Assembly (NCBI RefSeq): GCF_001570605.1
Contig: NZ_BBXG01000011.1
Coordinates: 62,001-126,000, forward strand
DNA length: 64,000 nucleotides
From: Herbidospora cretacea
GTDB lineage: Bacteria > Actinomycetota > Actinomycetes > Streptosporangiales > Streptosporangiaceae
Direction of reading: 5' to 3'
In this document: positions 21,707 to 30,022 of the stretch, piece by piece
Position numbering within the stretch: position 1 is the first letter of the stretch
How the letters are laid out: every line of letters starts with the position of its first letter
Notes under the pieces: generated by a model
Database searches by the model: none
Told to the model about the DNA's origin: nothing
The model's input: only the letters and a program-made list of their open reading frames with translations
Program-made: the position numbers and the translations under genes

Positions 21707-22339
21707 ATGAAGCTCACCAAACTCGGCCATGCCTGCTGGCGCTTCGAGAAGGACGGCCGCACGTTCGTCCTCGACCCGGGCAGCTTCAGCGGGACCGGCC
21801 TCCTCGACGACGCCGAAGCCGTCCTCATCACCCACGAGCACGCCGACCACGTCGACCAGAACCTGATCAAGTCGGCAGGCGCCGACCTGGAGGTCTGGAC
21901 CTGCAACGGCGTCACGACCGCCCTGGGCGAGGTCCCCGTCAAGATCCAGACCGTCCGCGAGGGCGACGTCTTCGACGTGGCCGGCTTCTCGGTCCGCGTC
22001 ATCGGCGAATGGCACGCCCCGACGGTCCCCGACGCCCCGATCATCCAGAACATCGGCTTCCTGATCGACGACCGCGTCTTCTACCCGGGCGACGCCCTGA
22101 CCGTGCCGAACGTGGCCGTGGAGACTCTCCTGGTCCCGTCGAACGCGCCGTGGCTCCGGGTGTGGGACTTCGTCGAATACCTGCGGGCGGTCCATCCGGA
22201 CCACGCGTTCTCCACCCACGACGGCCTGGTCAACGAGATCGGCTCAGGCATGATCGACAACTTCCTGGCCATGGAGGGCAAGAGCCAGAAGTCCGACATG
22301 CGCCGCCTCAAGCCCGGCGAGTCGATCGAGTTCGCCTGA
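21707..22339 (+). CDS. Metallo-beta-lactamase-fold hydrolase
   Basis: A 210-residue cytosolic zinc hydrolase of the UlaG/YycJ-like type. The metal motif HxHxDH is intact (THEHADHVD, His43, His45, Asp47, His48), with later ligands in GEWHAP, YPGDAL and FSTHDG. ATG 21707 is supported by TAGCTT seven bases upstream and has no Shine-Dalgarno sequence. It diverges from the MetE-like gene and converges on mnmA, with a dispersed repeat between the stops. The fold is certain; the substrate is unknown. Confidence 0.88.
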   Translation: MKLTKLGHACWRFEKDGRTFVLDPGSFSGTGLLDDAEAVLITHEHADHVDQNLIKSAGADLEVWTCNGVTTALGEVPVKIQTVREGDVFDVAGFSVRVIGEWHAPTVPDAPIIQNIGFLIDDRVFYPGDALTVPNVAVETLLVPSNAPWLRVWDFVEYLRAVHPDHAFSTHDGLVNEIGSGMIDNFLAMEGKSQKSDMRRLKPGESIEFA

Positions 22340-22385
22340 CCTGCCCCTGATCAGACGTCGCGGCGCGCGGCGGAAGCGGCTGCCC

Positions 22386-22453
22386 GGCGCCGGACGCGGT
22401 GCGCTCCGGGGCCGGCGGGCGGGGCCGGGGTAGGCGGAGCCGTAACGGAGAAG
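22386..22453 (+). repeat. Dispersed ~70-bp repeat, copy 3
   Basis: Begins GGCGCCGG and ends GGAGCCGTAACGGAGAAG, with GGGCGGGGCCGG inside. It lies between the convergent stops of the metallo-hydrolase and mnmA. It shares the most with copy 1, including the GGCGCCGGAC(A/G)CGG start. Confidence 0.75.
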
Positions 22454-22528
22454 GCTTTGAAACCGGGCGCGACCCCGCCCCAGCCCGAAGAGAACACCCC
22501 AGCCCGGCGCGAGCAGAGAAACCGCAGA

Positions 22529-23611
22529 TCAGGCTGCCGAGGCGATCGTCGCCGAGCCGATCACCGTGTCGCCGTGGTAGAGCACCGCGCCCTGACCAGG
22601 CGCGACGCCGCTCGCGGGGGCGTCGAGGGTGATGCGGACGTCGCCGTCACCCACCCGGACCCGGGCAGGGTAGACCTCGCCGTGGGCCCGCAGCTGCACC
22701 AGGCACCCCAGCTCGCCGTCGGGCGCGTCGATCGGGCCGTTCCAGACGGGCTTGGTCCCGACGATCGAGGTCACCTCGAGCGCCGCGCGGGGCCCCACGG
22801 TCACCGTGTTGGACACCGGCTCGATCGACAGCACGTAACGCGGCCGCCCGTCGGCGGCCGGCCGGTCGATGCTCAGGCCCTTGCGCTGCCCGATCGTGTA
22901 ACCGAACGCGCCGCCGTGGGTCCCGACGACCTGGCCCGACAGCGCGTCGACGATCGGCCCCTCGGAGGCTCCGAGCCGGTCGGCGAGGAACGCGCGGGTG
23001 TCGCCGTCGGCGATGAAGCAGATGTCGTGGGAGTCGGGCTTGTCGGCCACGGTCAGCCCCCGGCGGGCGGCCTCGTCGCGCACCTGGGCCTTGGTCGAGT
23101 CGCCGAGCGGGAAGATCGCGTGGGAGAGCTGCTCGCGGGTCAGCACCCCGAGCACATAGGACTGGTCCTTGCCCTCGTCGGGCGAGCGCCGTAGCACCCC
23201 GCCCTCCAGCCGGGCGTGGTGCCCCGTCGCGACGGCGTCGAAGCCGAGCGCCAGCGCCCGGTCGAGCACCGCCTCGAACTTGATCTTCTCGTTGCAGCGC
23301 AGGCACGGGTTGGGCGTCCGCCCGGCGGCGTATTCGGCCACGAAGTCCTCCACCACGTCGCGGTGGAAGCGCTCGGCCATGTCCCAGATGTAGAAGGGGA
23401 TGCCGATCACGTCGGCGGCGCGGCGGGCGTCGCGGGAGTCCTCGACCGTGCAGCAGCCCCGCGCGCCGGTGCGGTAGGACTGCGGGTTGGACGACAGCGC
23501 GAGGTGCACACCCGTCACGTCGTGGCCCGCCTCGGCGATGCGGGCGGCGGCCACGGCCGAGTCGACGCCGCCGGACATCGCGGCGAGCACGCGCAGAGGC
23601 TTGAATTCCAT
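22529..23611 (-). CDS. mnmA: tRNA-specific 2-thiouridylase
   Basis: The 360-residue enzyme adds sulfur to U34 of Lys, Glu and Gln tRNAs. The PP-loop SGGVDS (13-18) binds ATP. Catalytic cysteines are Cys103 in NPCLRCNEK and Cys198 in SHDICFI, forming the transient disulfide and persulfide. Sulfur would come from the cysteine desulfurase 1.7 kb away (25284-26429). ATG 23611 starts 59 bp from the divergent DUF695-like gene. Length and motifs are normal. Confidence 0.97.
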   Translation of the reverse strand: MEFKPLRVLAAMSGGVDSAVAAARIAEAGHDVTGVHLALSSNPQSYRTGARGCCTVEDSRDARRAADVIGIPFYIWDMAERFHRDVVEDFVAEYAAGRTPNPCLRCNEKIKFEAVLDRALALGFDAVATGHHARLEGGVLRRSPDEGKDQSYVLGVLTREQLSHAIFPLGDSTKAQVRDEAARRGLTVADKPDSHDICFIADGDTRAFLADRLGASEGPIVDALSGQVVGTHGGAFGYTIGQRKGLSIDRPAADGRPRYVLSIEPVSNTVTVGPRAALEVTSIVGTKPVWNGPIDAPDGELGCLVQLRAHGEVYPARVRVGDGDVRITLDAPASGVAPGQGAVLYHGDTVIGSATIASAA

Positions 23612-23670
23612 AACCCTTCGAGCGTACCCGCGTTGGCGTCCTGCCCGTCCTGCTGGTTGGATTGCGGGCC

Positions 23671-24678
23671 ATGCGGTTGTTCGGGCGCAAGAGCGAGCCG
23701 GTTGACCCGGCGGTGGCGATCTCCGAGTTCTGGGCGTGGTGGGCCGAGGCCCGCCCGCGGGTGGAGGCAGCCGACGACAAGGCGGAACTCATGGCCCCCG
23801 CCGTGGCGGCCGTCGACCCCGGCCTCGTCTGGGAGATCGGCAACGGCCGCGGCAGCCTCTTCTCCCTCGTGGTGAGCTCGGCCGCCAACCCGGAACTGCG
23901 CTCCCTGGCCCACCGCTGGGCCAAGGCCGCCCCCGAACCCGACGCGATGTGGGAATACCACCCCTCCCGCCAGGCCGCGTCCATCCCGGCGGACGTACGC
24001 TTCCCCGCCGGCCCCCACGAGTTCGACATGGCCAGATTCGTCGTGGCGCTGCGCGTGCCCCCGGGCAGCCCCCGGGTCGACATCTCCGCCTACCACCCGA
24101 TCTTCGAGGACATCGACGACGACACCCGCATGGAGACCGCCATGCTGGCCCTCGACCGCCTCCTCGGCGAAGACGACGTCGCCCGCTGGGTCGGCGACAT
24201 CACCGCCGCCCAGATCGAGCCCATCGACGCCCTCCCCGCCATCCACCTCCCCGCCGTCGTGGCCGACGTGGCCGAAGGCTTCCAGGACGAACAGTGGGCC
24301 CTCCTCGAAGGCACCACGGCCCGCGGCAAGAAACTCACCGCCACCGCCAGATATCCGCTGCGCCCCGTCGACTATCCCCTCTACGACCACCACATCGCCA
24401 TCACCCTCCCCTACCGCAAGAGCGACCCCGACGGCCTCCCCGCGGGCGACTCCCTCGACGCCCTCAACGCCTTCCACCAGACCCTCACCGCGGCGCTCGG
24501 CCCGGGAGTGGTGGCCGCCCACGTCAGCTCGGAGGGCGTCCGAACCTTCCACGTGTACGCCGACCCGACGGGCACCACGGAACGCGCGGTCCGCGACCTG
24601 GTCTGGAAAGAGGGCCGTCCGGCGATCGTGGCCTCCATGGACCCGGAATGGTCGGCTGTGGCGCATTTCCTCACGTAG
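23671..24678 (+). CDS. DUF695-like conserved hypothetical protein
   Basis: A 335-residue soluble protein without signal peptide or membrane segments. The N-terminal half ([12 protein letters not shown], ending in SAYHPIFED) and the C-terminal half (EDEQ-like [17 protein letters not shown], then [14 protein letters not shown] and [12 protein letters not shown]) match the general look of DUF695-containing proteins, which have no known activity. ATG 23671 is preferred to TTG 23662. It is divergent from mnmA and is a common neighbour of tRNA-thiolation genes in related actinomycetes. The family assignment is from memory of its pattern and needs a profile search. Confidence 0.72.
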   Translation: MRLFGRKSEPVDPAVAISEFWAWWAEARPRVEAADDKAELMAPAVAAVDPGLVWEIGNGRGSLFSLVVSSAANPELRSLAHRWAKAAPEPDAMWEYHPSRQAASIPADVRFPAGPHEFDMARFVVALRVPPGSPRVDISAYHPIFEDIDDDTRMETAMLALDRLLGEDDVARWVGDITAAQIEPIDALPAIHLPAVVADVAEGFQDEQWALLEGTTARGKKLTATARYPLRPVDYPLYDHHIAITLPYRKSDPDGLPAGDSLDALNAFHQTLTAALGPGVVAAHVSSEGVRTFHVYADPTGTTERAVRDLVWKEGRPAIVASMDPEWSAVAHFLT

Positions 24679-24698
24679 TTGGATGGCGCGTGGTGTGA

Positions 24699-24719
24699 CG
24701 CGCGTGCTCCGCACGCGCG
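24699..24719. terminator. GC-rich hairpin after the DUF695-like gene, first
   Basis: CGCGCGTGC and GCACGCGCG pair perfectly across a TCC loop, 20 bases past the stop, followed by GCTTT. A second near-identical hairpin follows at 24738. Confidence 0.65.
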
Positions 24720-24737
24720 GCTTTCGCGTGGTTGACA

Positions 24738-24756
24738 GCGCGTGCTTCGCACGCGC
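24738..24756. terminator. GC-rich hairpin, second copy
   Basis: GCGCGTGC and GCACGCGC pair across a TTC loop. It repeats the 24699 hairpin with one base changed in the loop. Tandem terminators or a small repeat family are both possible. Confidence 0.6.
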
Positions 24757-24758
24757 GG

Positions 24759-24847
24759 CCTGAGCGCTTGGATCCGGTGTCTTCCCTCGTCGCTCCGGTT
24801 CGCTTCGCTCTCCTGCGCTCCTCAGTCCAGACACCGGCGCGCTCAGG
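24759..24847. repeat. Long inverted repeat (~90 nt)
   Basis: CCTGAGCGC (24759-24767) and CCGGTGTCT (24774-24782) are matched in reverse by AGACACCGG (24829-24837) and GCGCTCAGG (24839-24847). The interior carries TCGCT/CGCTC triplet-like repeats. It could fold as one large structure in RNA or as a cruciform. Confidence 0.6.
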
Positions 24848-24899
24848 CAGAGCATGTCTAGACCTGGATATTTCGCGTCCAGCCCAAACGGGGCAGACT

Positions 24900-25315
24900 G
24901 CCCGGCTGGCTTCCCTGAAATCCGGCTCGTCAGAGTGGCCAGCTTGGATACTTGAAGGTGGCTCACCGGTGGGCCGGCCTGGCCTACGAAAGGCCTGGCT
25001 CGGGGGCGGGCTGACGTGGATTCACGACAGGCTCAGGTCGTCGGCGGCCAGGCCTGGCTTACGAGGACCTGGCTCGTCAGACGGGCTGGCTTGGCCAACG
25101 AAAGCCTGGCTCGGCGGGCAGGCTGGATTGAATTTACGAGAGGCTTAGTTCGTCGGCGGGCCGGCTTGGCCTTCGTAAGTCTGGCTCGGTGGGCGGGCTG
25201 GATTGAATTCACGAACGGCTTAGTTCGTCGGTAGGCCGGCTTTGCTGAGGAAGGCTTGGCTTGTCGGGCGGGTCGGCGTGGATTCACGAGAGGCCGGCTC
25301 GGCGGGCGCGTTCTA
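24900..25315. repeat. Degenerate tandem array derived from the desulfurase 3' end
   Basis: A unit containing TGGATT(GAA)TTCACGA, GGCTTAGTTCGTCGG and GGCTTGGC is repeated four to five times; TGGATT anchors lie at 25017, 25124, 25199 and 25279 (spacings 107, 75, 80). The last unit contains the end of the cysteine desulfurase gene, including its stop codon at 25284-25286. One plus-strand frame gives repeated GWIEFT(R/N)GLVRR, but nothing suggests it is expressed. Confidence 0.75.
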
Positions 25316-26429
25316 CCACTCCGCCGATCACTTCGCCGACTCGTTCGACGTCTTCGAGGGTTGAGGTGTGGCCGAGGGAGAAGCGCAGTGAGCCTCGGGC
25401 CCTTGCGCCGTCCTGGCCCATGGCCAGGAGCACGTGGGAGGGCTGGGCGACGCCCGCTGAGCAGGCCGAGCCGGTTGAGCACTCCACGCCCTTGGCGTCG
25501 AGGAGCATCAGGAGCGCGTCGCCCTCGCAGCCGGGGAAGGTGAAGTGGGCGTTGCCGGGGAGGCGGTCGTTCAGGTCGCCGTTGACGACCACGTCGGGGA
25601 CCGCCGCGCGGACCTTGGAGATCAGCAGGTCCCGTAGTTCGGTGAGGCGGGTGGCCAGGGCGGCGCGCCGTTCGACGGCGAGCCGCACCGCCGTGGCGAA
25701 TCCGGCGATGGCGGGGGCGTCGAGGGTGCCGGACCGCACGTCTCGCTCCTGTCCTCCGCCGTGGAGGACGGGCACCGGGTCGACGCCGCGCGCCAGCAGC
25801 AGCGCGCCGACGCCCATCGGGCCGCCGACCTTGTGGCCGGAGATGGTCATCGCGTCGACCCCGGAGGCGGTGAAGTCGACGTCGAGCTGCGCGACCGCCT
25901 GGACGGCGTCGGTGTGGAAGGGGACTCCGGCCTCGTGGGCGATCGCCGCCAGTTCGTGGATCGGCTGGACGGTCCCGACCTCGTTGTTGGCCCACATGAC
26001 GCTCACCAGCGCCACGTCGTCGCCGATCGCGGCCCGCAGCGTCTCGGGGCGCACCCGGCCGTCGCCGTCGACGGGCAGCAGTTCGACCTGCGCCGACTGG
26101 TGGTCGGCCAGCCAGTGGGCCGGGTCGAGCGCGGCGTGGTGTTCGACCGCGCTCAGCAGCACGCGGGGACGCTGCCTCGCCCAGAACAGCCCCTTGATCG
26201 CCAGATTGTCGGCCTCGGTGCCCCCGGCCGTGAAGACGACCTCGCTCGGCCGGGCGCCGAGAGCGCAGGCGATGGTCTCGCGCGACTCCTCGACTATGCG
26301 GCGGGTGCGGCGACCGGCGGCATGCAGTGACGAGGCGTTTCCGACCCGGGAGAGTTCCGCCACCATCGCCTCAACCGCCTCGGGCACCATCGGCGTGGTC
26401 GCGGCGTGATCCAGGTAGGCAGTTCGCAC
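25284..26429 (-). CDS. Cysteine desulfurase (NifS/IscS type)
   Basis: A 381-residue PLP enzyme converting cysteine to alanine and enzyme-bound persulfide for tRNA thiolation and Fe-S assembly. YLDHAATTP start, PLP lysine Lys200 in ISGHKVGGP and catalytic Cys323 in STGSACSAG are all present. GTG 26429 has TACGCT six bases upstream and no Shine-Dalgarno sequence (leaderless). With mnmA nearby, its main job is probably to feed MnmA. Its 3' end is the source or last unit of the tandem array that follows. Confidence 0.95.
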   Translation of the reverse strand: MRTAYLDHAATTPMVPEAVEAMVAELSRVGNASSLHAAGRRTRRIVEESRETIACALGARPSEVVFTAGGTEADNLAIKGLFWARQRPRVLLSAVEHHAALDPAHWLADHQSAQVELLPVDGDGRVRPETLRAAIGDDVALVSVMWANNEVGTVQPIHELAAIAHEAGVPFHTDAVQAVAQLDVDFTASGVDAMTISGHKVGGPMGVGALLLARGVDPVPVLHGGGQERDVRSGTLDAPAIAGFATAVRLAVERRAALATRLTELRDLLISKVRAAVPDVVVNGDLNDRLPGNAHFTFPGCEGDALLMLLDAKGVECSTGSACSAGVAQPSHVLLAMGQDGARARGSLRFSLGHTSTLEDVERVGEVIGGVVERARRAGLS

Positions 26430-26478
26430 CGAACAAGCGTATCCGCAGTGAAAGCCGACTCCATCGCGGGGAATTGGT

Positions 26479-26513
26479 GGTCGCCCACTACGGCCCGGGC
26501 CGTAAGGGCGACC
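26479..26513. repeat. Near-perfect 35-bp inverted repeat
   Basis: GGTCGCCC-AC-TACGGCCC is mirrored by GGGCCGTA-A-GGGCGACC with one bulged position and no loop. The inner TACGGCCCGGGCCGTA is a 16-bp perfect palindrome. It lies 50 bp upstream of the desulfurase start; it may be an operator or a structural element. Confidence 0.6.
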
Positions 26514-26814
26514 TGAATCGGTCTGCCCGCCCGACAGCGGGCGGAAACCCTCCGTTCACGTAGCGGACAGTGACCAAAGGGCCAGGATCGACTCCCACCA
26601 CCCCGCGACCTGCACCACCACCGATGCCGCCGACATGAACGACACAATCCCCATCCCGCCCGACGACCACCGCCAGTGACACTCCCACCGCCCCCGACCA
26701 TCACCGCGCAGGCCGCGCGGCCTCCACCGCCGATGAGGCCAACTCACCCCTCAGGCCACCGGTTTGCACCGCTCCCGCCACTACGAGCCCGCCCTCGGGA
26801 CATCCACTCACGTC

Positions 26815-26851
26815 AGAAAGGGCGTCGGGCCCTTGGCCCGACGCCCTTTCT
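26815..26851 (-). terminator. etfA terminator
   Basis: AGAAAGGGCGTCGGGC pairs perfectly with GCCCGACGCCCTTTCT over a 5-base loop, 13 bases past the etfA stop. T-rich on both sides of the stem, so it would work in either direction. Confidence 0.85.
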
Positions 26852-26864
26852 CCAAACACCTGTT

Positions 26865-27812
26865 CTACTTGCGCTTGGTGATCTCGTCGATCAGTTGCGG
26901 CAGGACCTTGTGAAGGTCGCCCACCACGCCGAAGTCGGCGATCTCCCAGATCGGGGCCTGGCCGTCCTTGTTGATGACCACGATGGTCTTGGCCGTCTGC
27001 ATGCCCGCCCGGTGCTGGATCGCTCCGGAGATGCCCGCCGCGATGTACAGCTGCGGGGCCACGGTCTTGCCGGTCTGCCCGACCTGGAACTCGTGCGGAT
27101 ACCAGCCCGAGTCGGTCACCGCACGGGACGCGCCGACGGCCGCGCCCAGCGAGTCGGCCAGCTGCTCGATGATCGAGAAGTCGGCGCCGACGCCGCGTCC
27201 GCCGGAGACCACGATGGCGGCCTCGGTGAGTTCGGGGCGGGAGCTCGACTTCTCCTTGACACGTTCGACCACGCGCGCCGCGCGGGCGGCGTCGGTGAGG
27301 GCGACGTCGACCTTCTCCTCGGTCCCGGCCCCGGCGGTGGCCACCGGCTGGGTCGAGTTGGGGCGCAGGGCGATGATCGGGGTGCCCTTGGCGACCTTGC
27401 TGTGGACGACCACGCCGCCGCCGAAGACGGGCTGCTCGGCCACGAAGCCCTCGGCCACGCCGACCGCGTCGGTGATGACGCCGCTGTCGGTCTTGATGGC
27501 CAGGCGGCCCGCGACCTCCTTGCCCTCGGTCGTCGAGGCGACCAGGACGGCCGCCGGCGACCGGCTGCCGACCAGCGAAGCGAGCAGTTCGGCCTTGGGG
27601 GCCACCAGGTAGTCGGCGATGTCGGCCGAGTCGGCGACGTAGATCTTCTCCGCGCCGTATTCCGACAGGCGGGCCTTGGCGACGTCGGTGTAGCCGGGAC
27701 CGGCCCACACGGCCGACGGCTCGCCGAGCGTGCGGGCCAGGGTGAGGAGTTCGAGGGTGACCTTCTTGATCTCGCCGTCGATCTGTTCGACGAGCACCAG
27801 GATCTCTGCCAT
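26865..27812 (-). CDS. etfA: Electron transfer flavoprotein subunit alpha
   Basis: A 315-residue FAD-binding subunit that carries electrons from acyl-CoA and other dehydrogenases toward the quinone pool. The C-terminal FAD domain shows VSGGRGVG, GASRAVTDSGW, QVGQTGKTV and YIAAGISGAIQHRAGM. It starts 12 bases after etfB with normal coupling. Candidate electron donors in the same window are the FadE28/FadE29-type dehydrogenases at 57509-59658. Identity is certain. Confidence 0.97.
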   Translation of the reverse strand: MAEILVLVEQIDGEIKKVTLELLTLARTLGEPSAVWAGPGYTDVAKARLSEYGAEKIYVADSADIADYLVAPKAELLASLVGSRSPAAVLVASTTEGKEVAGRLAIKTDSGVITDAVGVAEGFVAEQPVFGGGVVVHSKVAKGTPIIALRPNSTQPVATAGAGTEEKVDVALTDAARAARVVERVKEKSSSRPELTEAAIVVSGGRGVGADFSIIEQLADSLGAAVGASRAVTDSGWYPHEFQVGQTGKTVAPQLYIAAGISGAIQHRAGMQTAKTIVVINKDGQAPIWEIADFGVVGDLHKVLPQLIDEITKRK

Positions 27813-27824
27813 GTCAGCCCTCCC

Positions 27825-28607
27825 TTAGATGAATTTCTTCGACACGAGGAACTCGGCCGCCTGGGTGCCGCCGTCGCCCTCGTCGTTGACCACGACGCCC
27901 TTGCCGCGCGGGGGCGCGGCGGTGAAGTCGGACACCACGCTCCAGGCGGCGGCGAGGCCGATCTGGGCGGGGTCGATCTCCGCGTCGGCGATGCCGATCT
28001 TCTCGATCGGCTTCTTCTTCGCCGCCATGATGCCCTTGAACGACGGGTAGCGCGGCTTGAAGGGGTCGGGCTTCTCGACCACGGACACGACGGCGGGCAG
28101 CGTGGCCTCGACCTTGTCGTAGCCGTAGTCGGTCTGCCGGTGGATGGAGATCGCGGAGCCGTCGACCTCGATCTTGCTGGCGAGCGTCAGCTGGGGCACG
28201 CCCAGGCGCTCGGCGAGCATCGCGGCCAGCATGCCGGTCCGGGCGTCGGTCGACTCGGAGCCCAGGATGACGACGTCGAACCCGATCTTCTTCAGCGCCT
28301 GGGACAGCGCGTAGGAGGTCGAGAGGGCGTCGGAGCCGTGGAGCGCCTCGTCGGAGAGGTGGACGGCCTTGTCGGCGCCCATGGCGAGGGCCTTGCGGAT
28401 GGCGTCGGTGGCCTGGTCGGGCCCCATGGTGAGGACCGTCACCTCGCCGCCGTAGGCCTCTTTCAGCTTCAGCGCATCCTCGACCGCGTATTCGCAGAGC
28501 TCGTTGATGACCCCGTTGGCGCTGCGGTCGAGCGTGCTGTCATCGGACCTGAGCTTGCGCTCGGTCGCGGTGTCGGGAACCTGCTTCACGCAGACGACGA
28601 TGTTCAT
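27825..28607 (-). CDS. etfB: Electron transfer flavoprotein subunit beta
   Basis: A 260-residue AMP-binding partner of EtfA. MNIVVCVKQVPDTATERKL start and the signature region VEATLPAVVSVVEKPDPFKPRYPSFKGIMAAKKK are typical. It is first in the etfBA operon. GGGAGG lies about 14 bases before ATG 28607, a rather long spacing. The 156-bp upstream gap holds a likely kinase-operon terminator (28697-28710) and the etfB promoter. Confidence 0.97.
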   Translation of the reverse strand: MNIVVCVKQVPDTATERKLRSDDSTLDRSANGVINELCEYAVEDALKLKEAYGGEVTVLTMGPDQATDAIRKALAMGADKAVHLSDEALHGSDALSTSYALSQALKKIGFDVVILGSESTDARTGMLAAMLAERLGVPQLTLASKIEVDGSAISIHRQTDYGYDKVEATLPAVVSVVEKPDPFKPRYPSFKGIMAAKKKPIEKIGIADAEIDPAQIGLAAAWSVVSDFTAAPPRGKGVVVNDEGDGGTQAAEFLVSKKFI

Positions 28608-28696
28608 GGCCGGTGGCCGACCTCCCGTACTCAGACGGCTCGCGCCGCAAGCGGACGACTACTCAATTTGTTACCCGCGAGTAGCTTACCTGCAAA

Positions 28697-28710
28697 CCCC
28701 GCGTACGGGG
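28697..28710 (-). terminator. Hairpin after the kinase genes
   Basis: Minus-strand CCCCGTACGCGGGG followed by TTT, about 54 bases past the stop of the last kinase gene and before etfB on the same strand. Confidence 0.5.
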
Positions 28711-28763
28711 CACTTGCCATCACCATACCGAATTATGTTCTGGAGGTGTCGGGCGGGGGTGGG

Positions 28764-29969
28764 TCAGCCGGCCAGGGCGAGCAGGCCCAGCGCGAAGAAC
28801 AGCGCGCCCACGGCCAGCAGCAGGATGAACGTGCTGAAGAAGGTGCTCAGCACCCACCAGAGCACGATCGAGCCCGCGATCGCCGACAGGTCGAGGACGA
28901 CCCTGCCCCTGGCCTTCGCGGCCAGGCCGAACATGGCGTCGATGAGGAGCGCCAGACCGTACACGACGAGAAGGAGGAGGGAGGCCTCGGGAAGGTGTTC
29001 GCGGCCGGTGGCGGCGAGCAGGCCGACGACGGCGCAGGTGCCGATCACCCAGCGGCGGCGGACCACGTCGGCGCGGCGGGCGCGGGCGATCTCCGACGGG
29101 GAGCGGGTCTCGGGCGGTGGCGGGGCCGCCTTCAGTTCGACCGTCTCCTCCTCCCGGTGGACGCTCCGGGCCGGGACCGGACGCTGGGCGCCCAGGCGGG
29201 TGAGGAGCTGGGCGGCCGTCGGGCGGGCCGCCGGGTCGGTCGCGAGGGCGTCGCGCAGGATCGGGACCAGCCACGACGGCACCCCCGACAGGTCGGGCTC
29301 ATGGTGGACCACCCGGTAGGCGACCGCGGGGGCCGGGCCGAGACCGTAGATCGGACGGCCGGTCGCGGCGTAGGCGACCGTCGCGGCGAAGGCGAACACG
29401 TCGGCGGGCGGGCCCGCGTCCTTGCCTTCGAGGACCTCGGGGGCCAGGTAGCCGGGGGTGCCGACGACCGCGCCGGTGTCGGTCACCGAGACCAGGTCGA
29501 GCGCGGAGGCGATGCCGAAGTCGATGAGGAACGGCTCGCCATCGGCCAGCATCACGTTGGCCGGTTTCAGGTCGCGGTGGACGATGCCCGCGTCGTGGAT
29601 CGCGACCAGCGCCTCGGCCAGGCCGCGGGCCAGCCGCAGCAGGTCGGCGTCGTCGTCGACAGGGCCCTCGGCGACGATCGTCGACAGGGCCCGGCCGGGG
29701 ACGTAGCGGGTGACGATGTAGGGCCGCTCGCCCTCCAGCGACGCGTCGAGGACCTCGGCGATGTGCGGCCCGCGGACCCGCAGCATCGTCTCGACCTCGC
29801 GCGCCAGCCGCGTGATGGCCGAGCCGTCGGCGGCTATGTGGGGGTGGAGCACCTTCACCGCGACGGTACGGCCCTCGGCGTCGAGCGCCAGGTGGACCTC
29901 GCCGAAGCCGCCCTTGCCCAGAGGGGACAGCAGCCGATAGGGACCGGCGTTTGAGACGCTCGACTCCAC
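28764..29969 (-). CDS. Membrane-anchored Ser/Thr protein kinase 1
   Basis: A 401-residue PknB-like kinase. Kinase domain about 10-265: glycine loop LGKGGFGEV, ATP-binding Lys in VAVKVLHPH, HRDLKPANV and DFG. A linker with Pro/Arg runs of about 45 residues follows, then a tail of four hydrophobic helices (WVIGTCAVVGLL onward). No PASTA or other external sensor domain is present. It is third of three consecutive kinase genes on the same strand, 53 bases after kinase 2. The membrane tail resembles those of the two neighbours, suggesting duplication. Its partner and signal are unknown. Confidence 0.92.
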   Translation of the reverse strand: MESSVSNAGPYRLLSPLGKGGFGEVHLALDAEGRTVAVKVLHPHIAADGSAITRLAREVETMLRVRGPHIAEVLDASLEGERPYIVTRYVPGRALSTIVAEGPVDDDADLLRLARGLAEALVAIHDAGIVHRDLKPANVMLADGEPFLIDFGIASALDLVSVTDTGAVVGTPGYLAPEVLEGKDAGPPADVFAFAATVAYAATGRPIYGLGPAPAVAYRVVHHEPDLSGVPSWLVPILRDALATDPAARPTAAQLLTRLGAQRPVPARSVHREEETVELKAAPPPPETRSPSEIARARRADVVRRRWVIGTCAVVGLLAATGREHLPEASLLLLVVYGLALLIDAMFGLAAKARGRVVLDLSAIAGSIVLWWVLSTFFSTFILLLAVGALFFALGLLALAG

Positions 29970-30022
29970 CAGCTGCTCCCTTCAGGATTCACGAGTGATC
30001 GTGCCCCGTGGCGGGCTGTGGC

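Larger units (their letters stand above)
26430..26864. other. 435-bp gap between desulfurase promoter and etfA terminator
   Basis: No protein-like frame. It contains the desulfurase -10 (TACGCT, 26441-26436), a large inverted repeat at 26479-26513, a small GCCCGC/GCGGGC stem (26525-26542) and the etfA terminator at its end. The C-rich middle (26580-26720) shows nothing else recognisable. Confidence 0.5.

Noticed and set aside
25016-25234. 72-residue frame with repeated GWIEFT(R/N)GLVRR as a repeat protein
   Set aside because: It is produced by the non-coding tandem array after the desulfurase; no RBS, no promoter, and neighbouring units break the frame.
26676-29954. About 1,090-codon open frame opposite etfBA and kinase 1
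   Set aside because: Three well-supported genes lie on the other strand; the translation has no recognisable domain and mirrors their codon bias.
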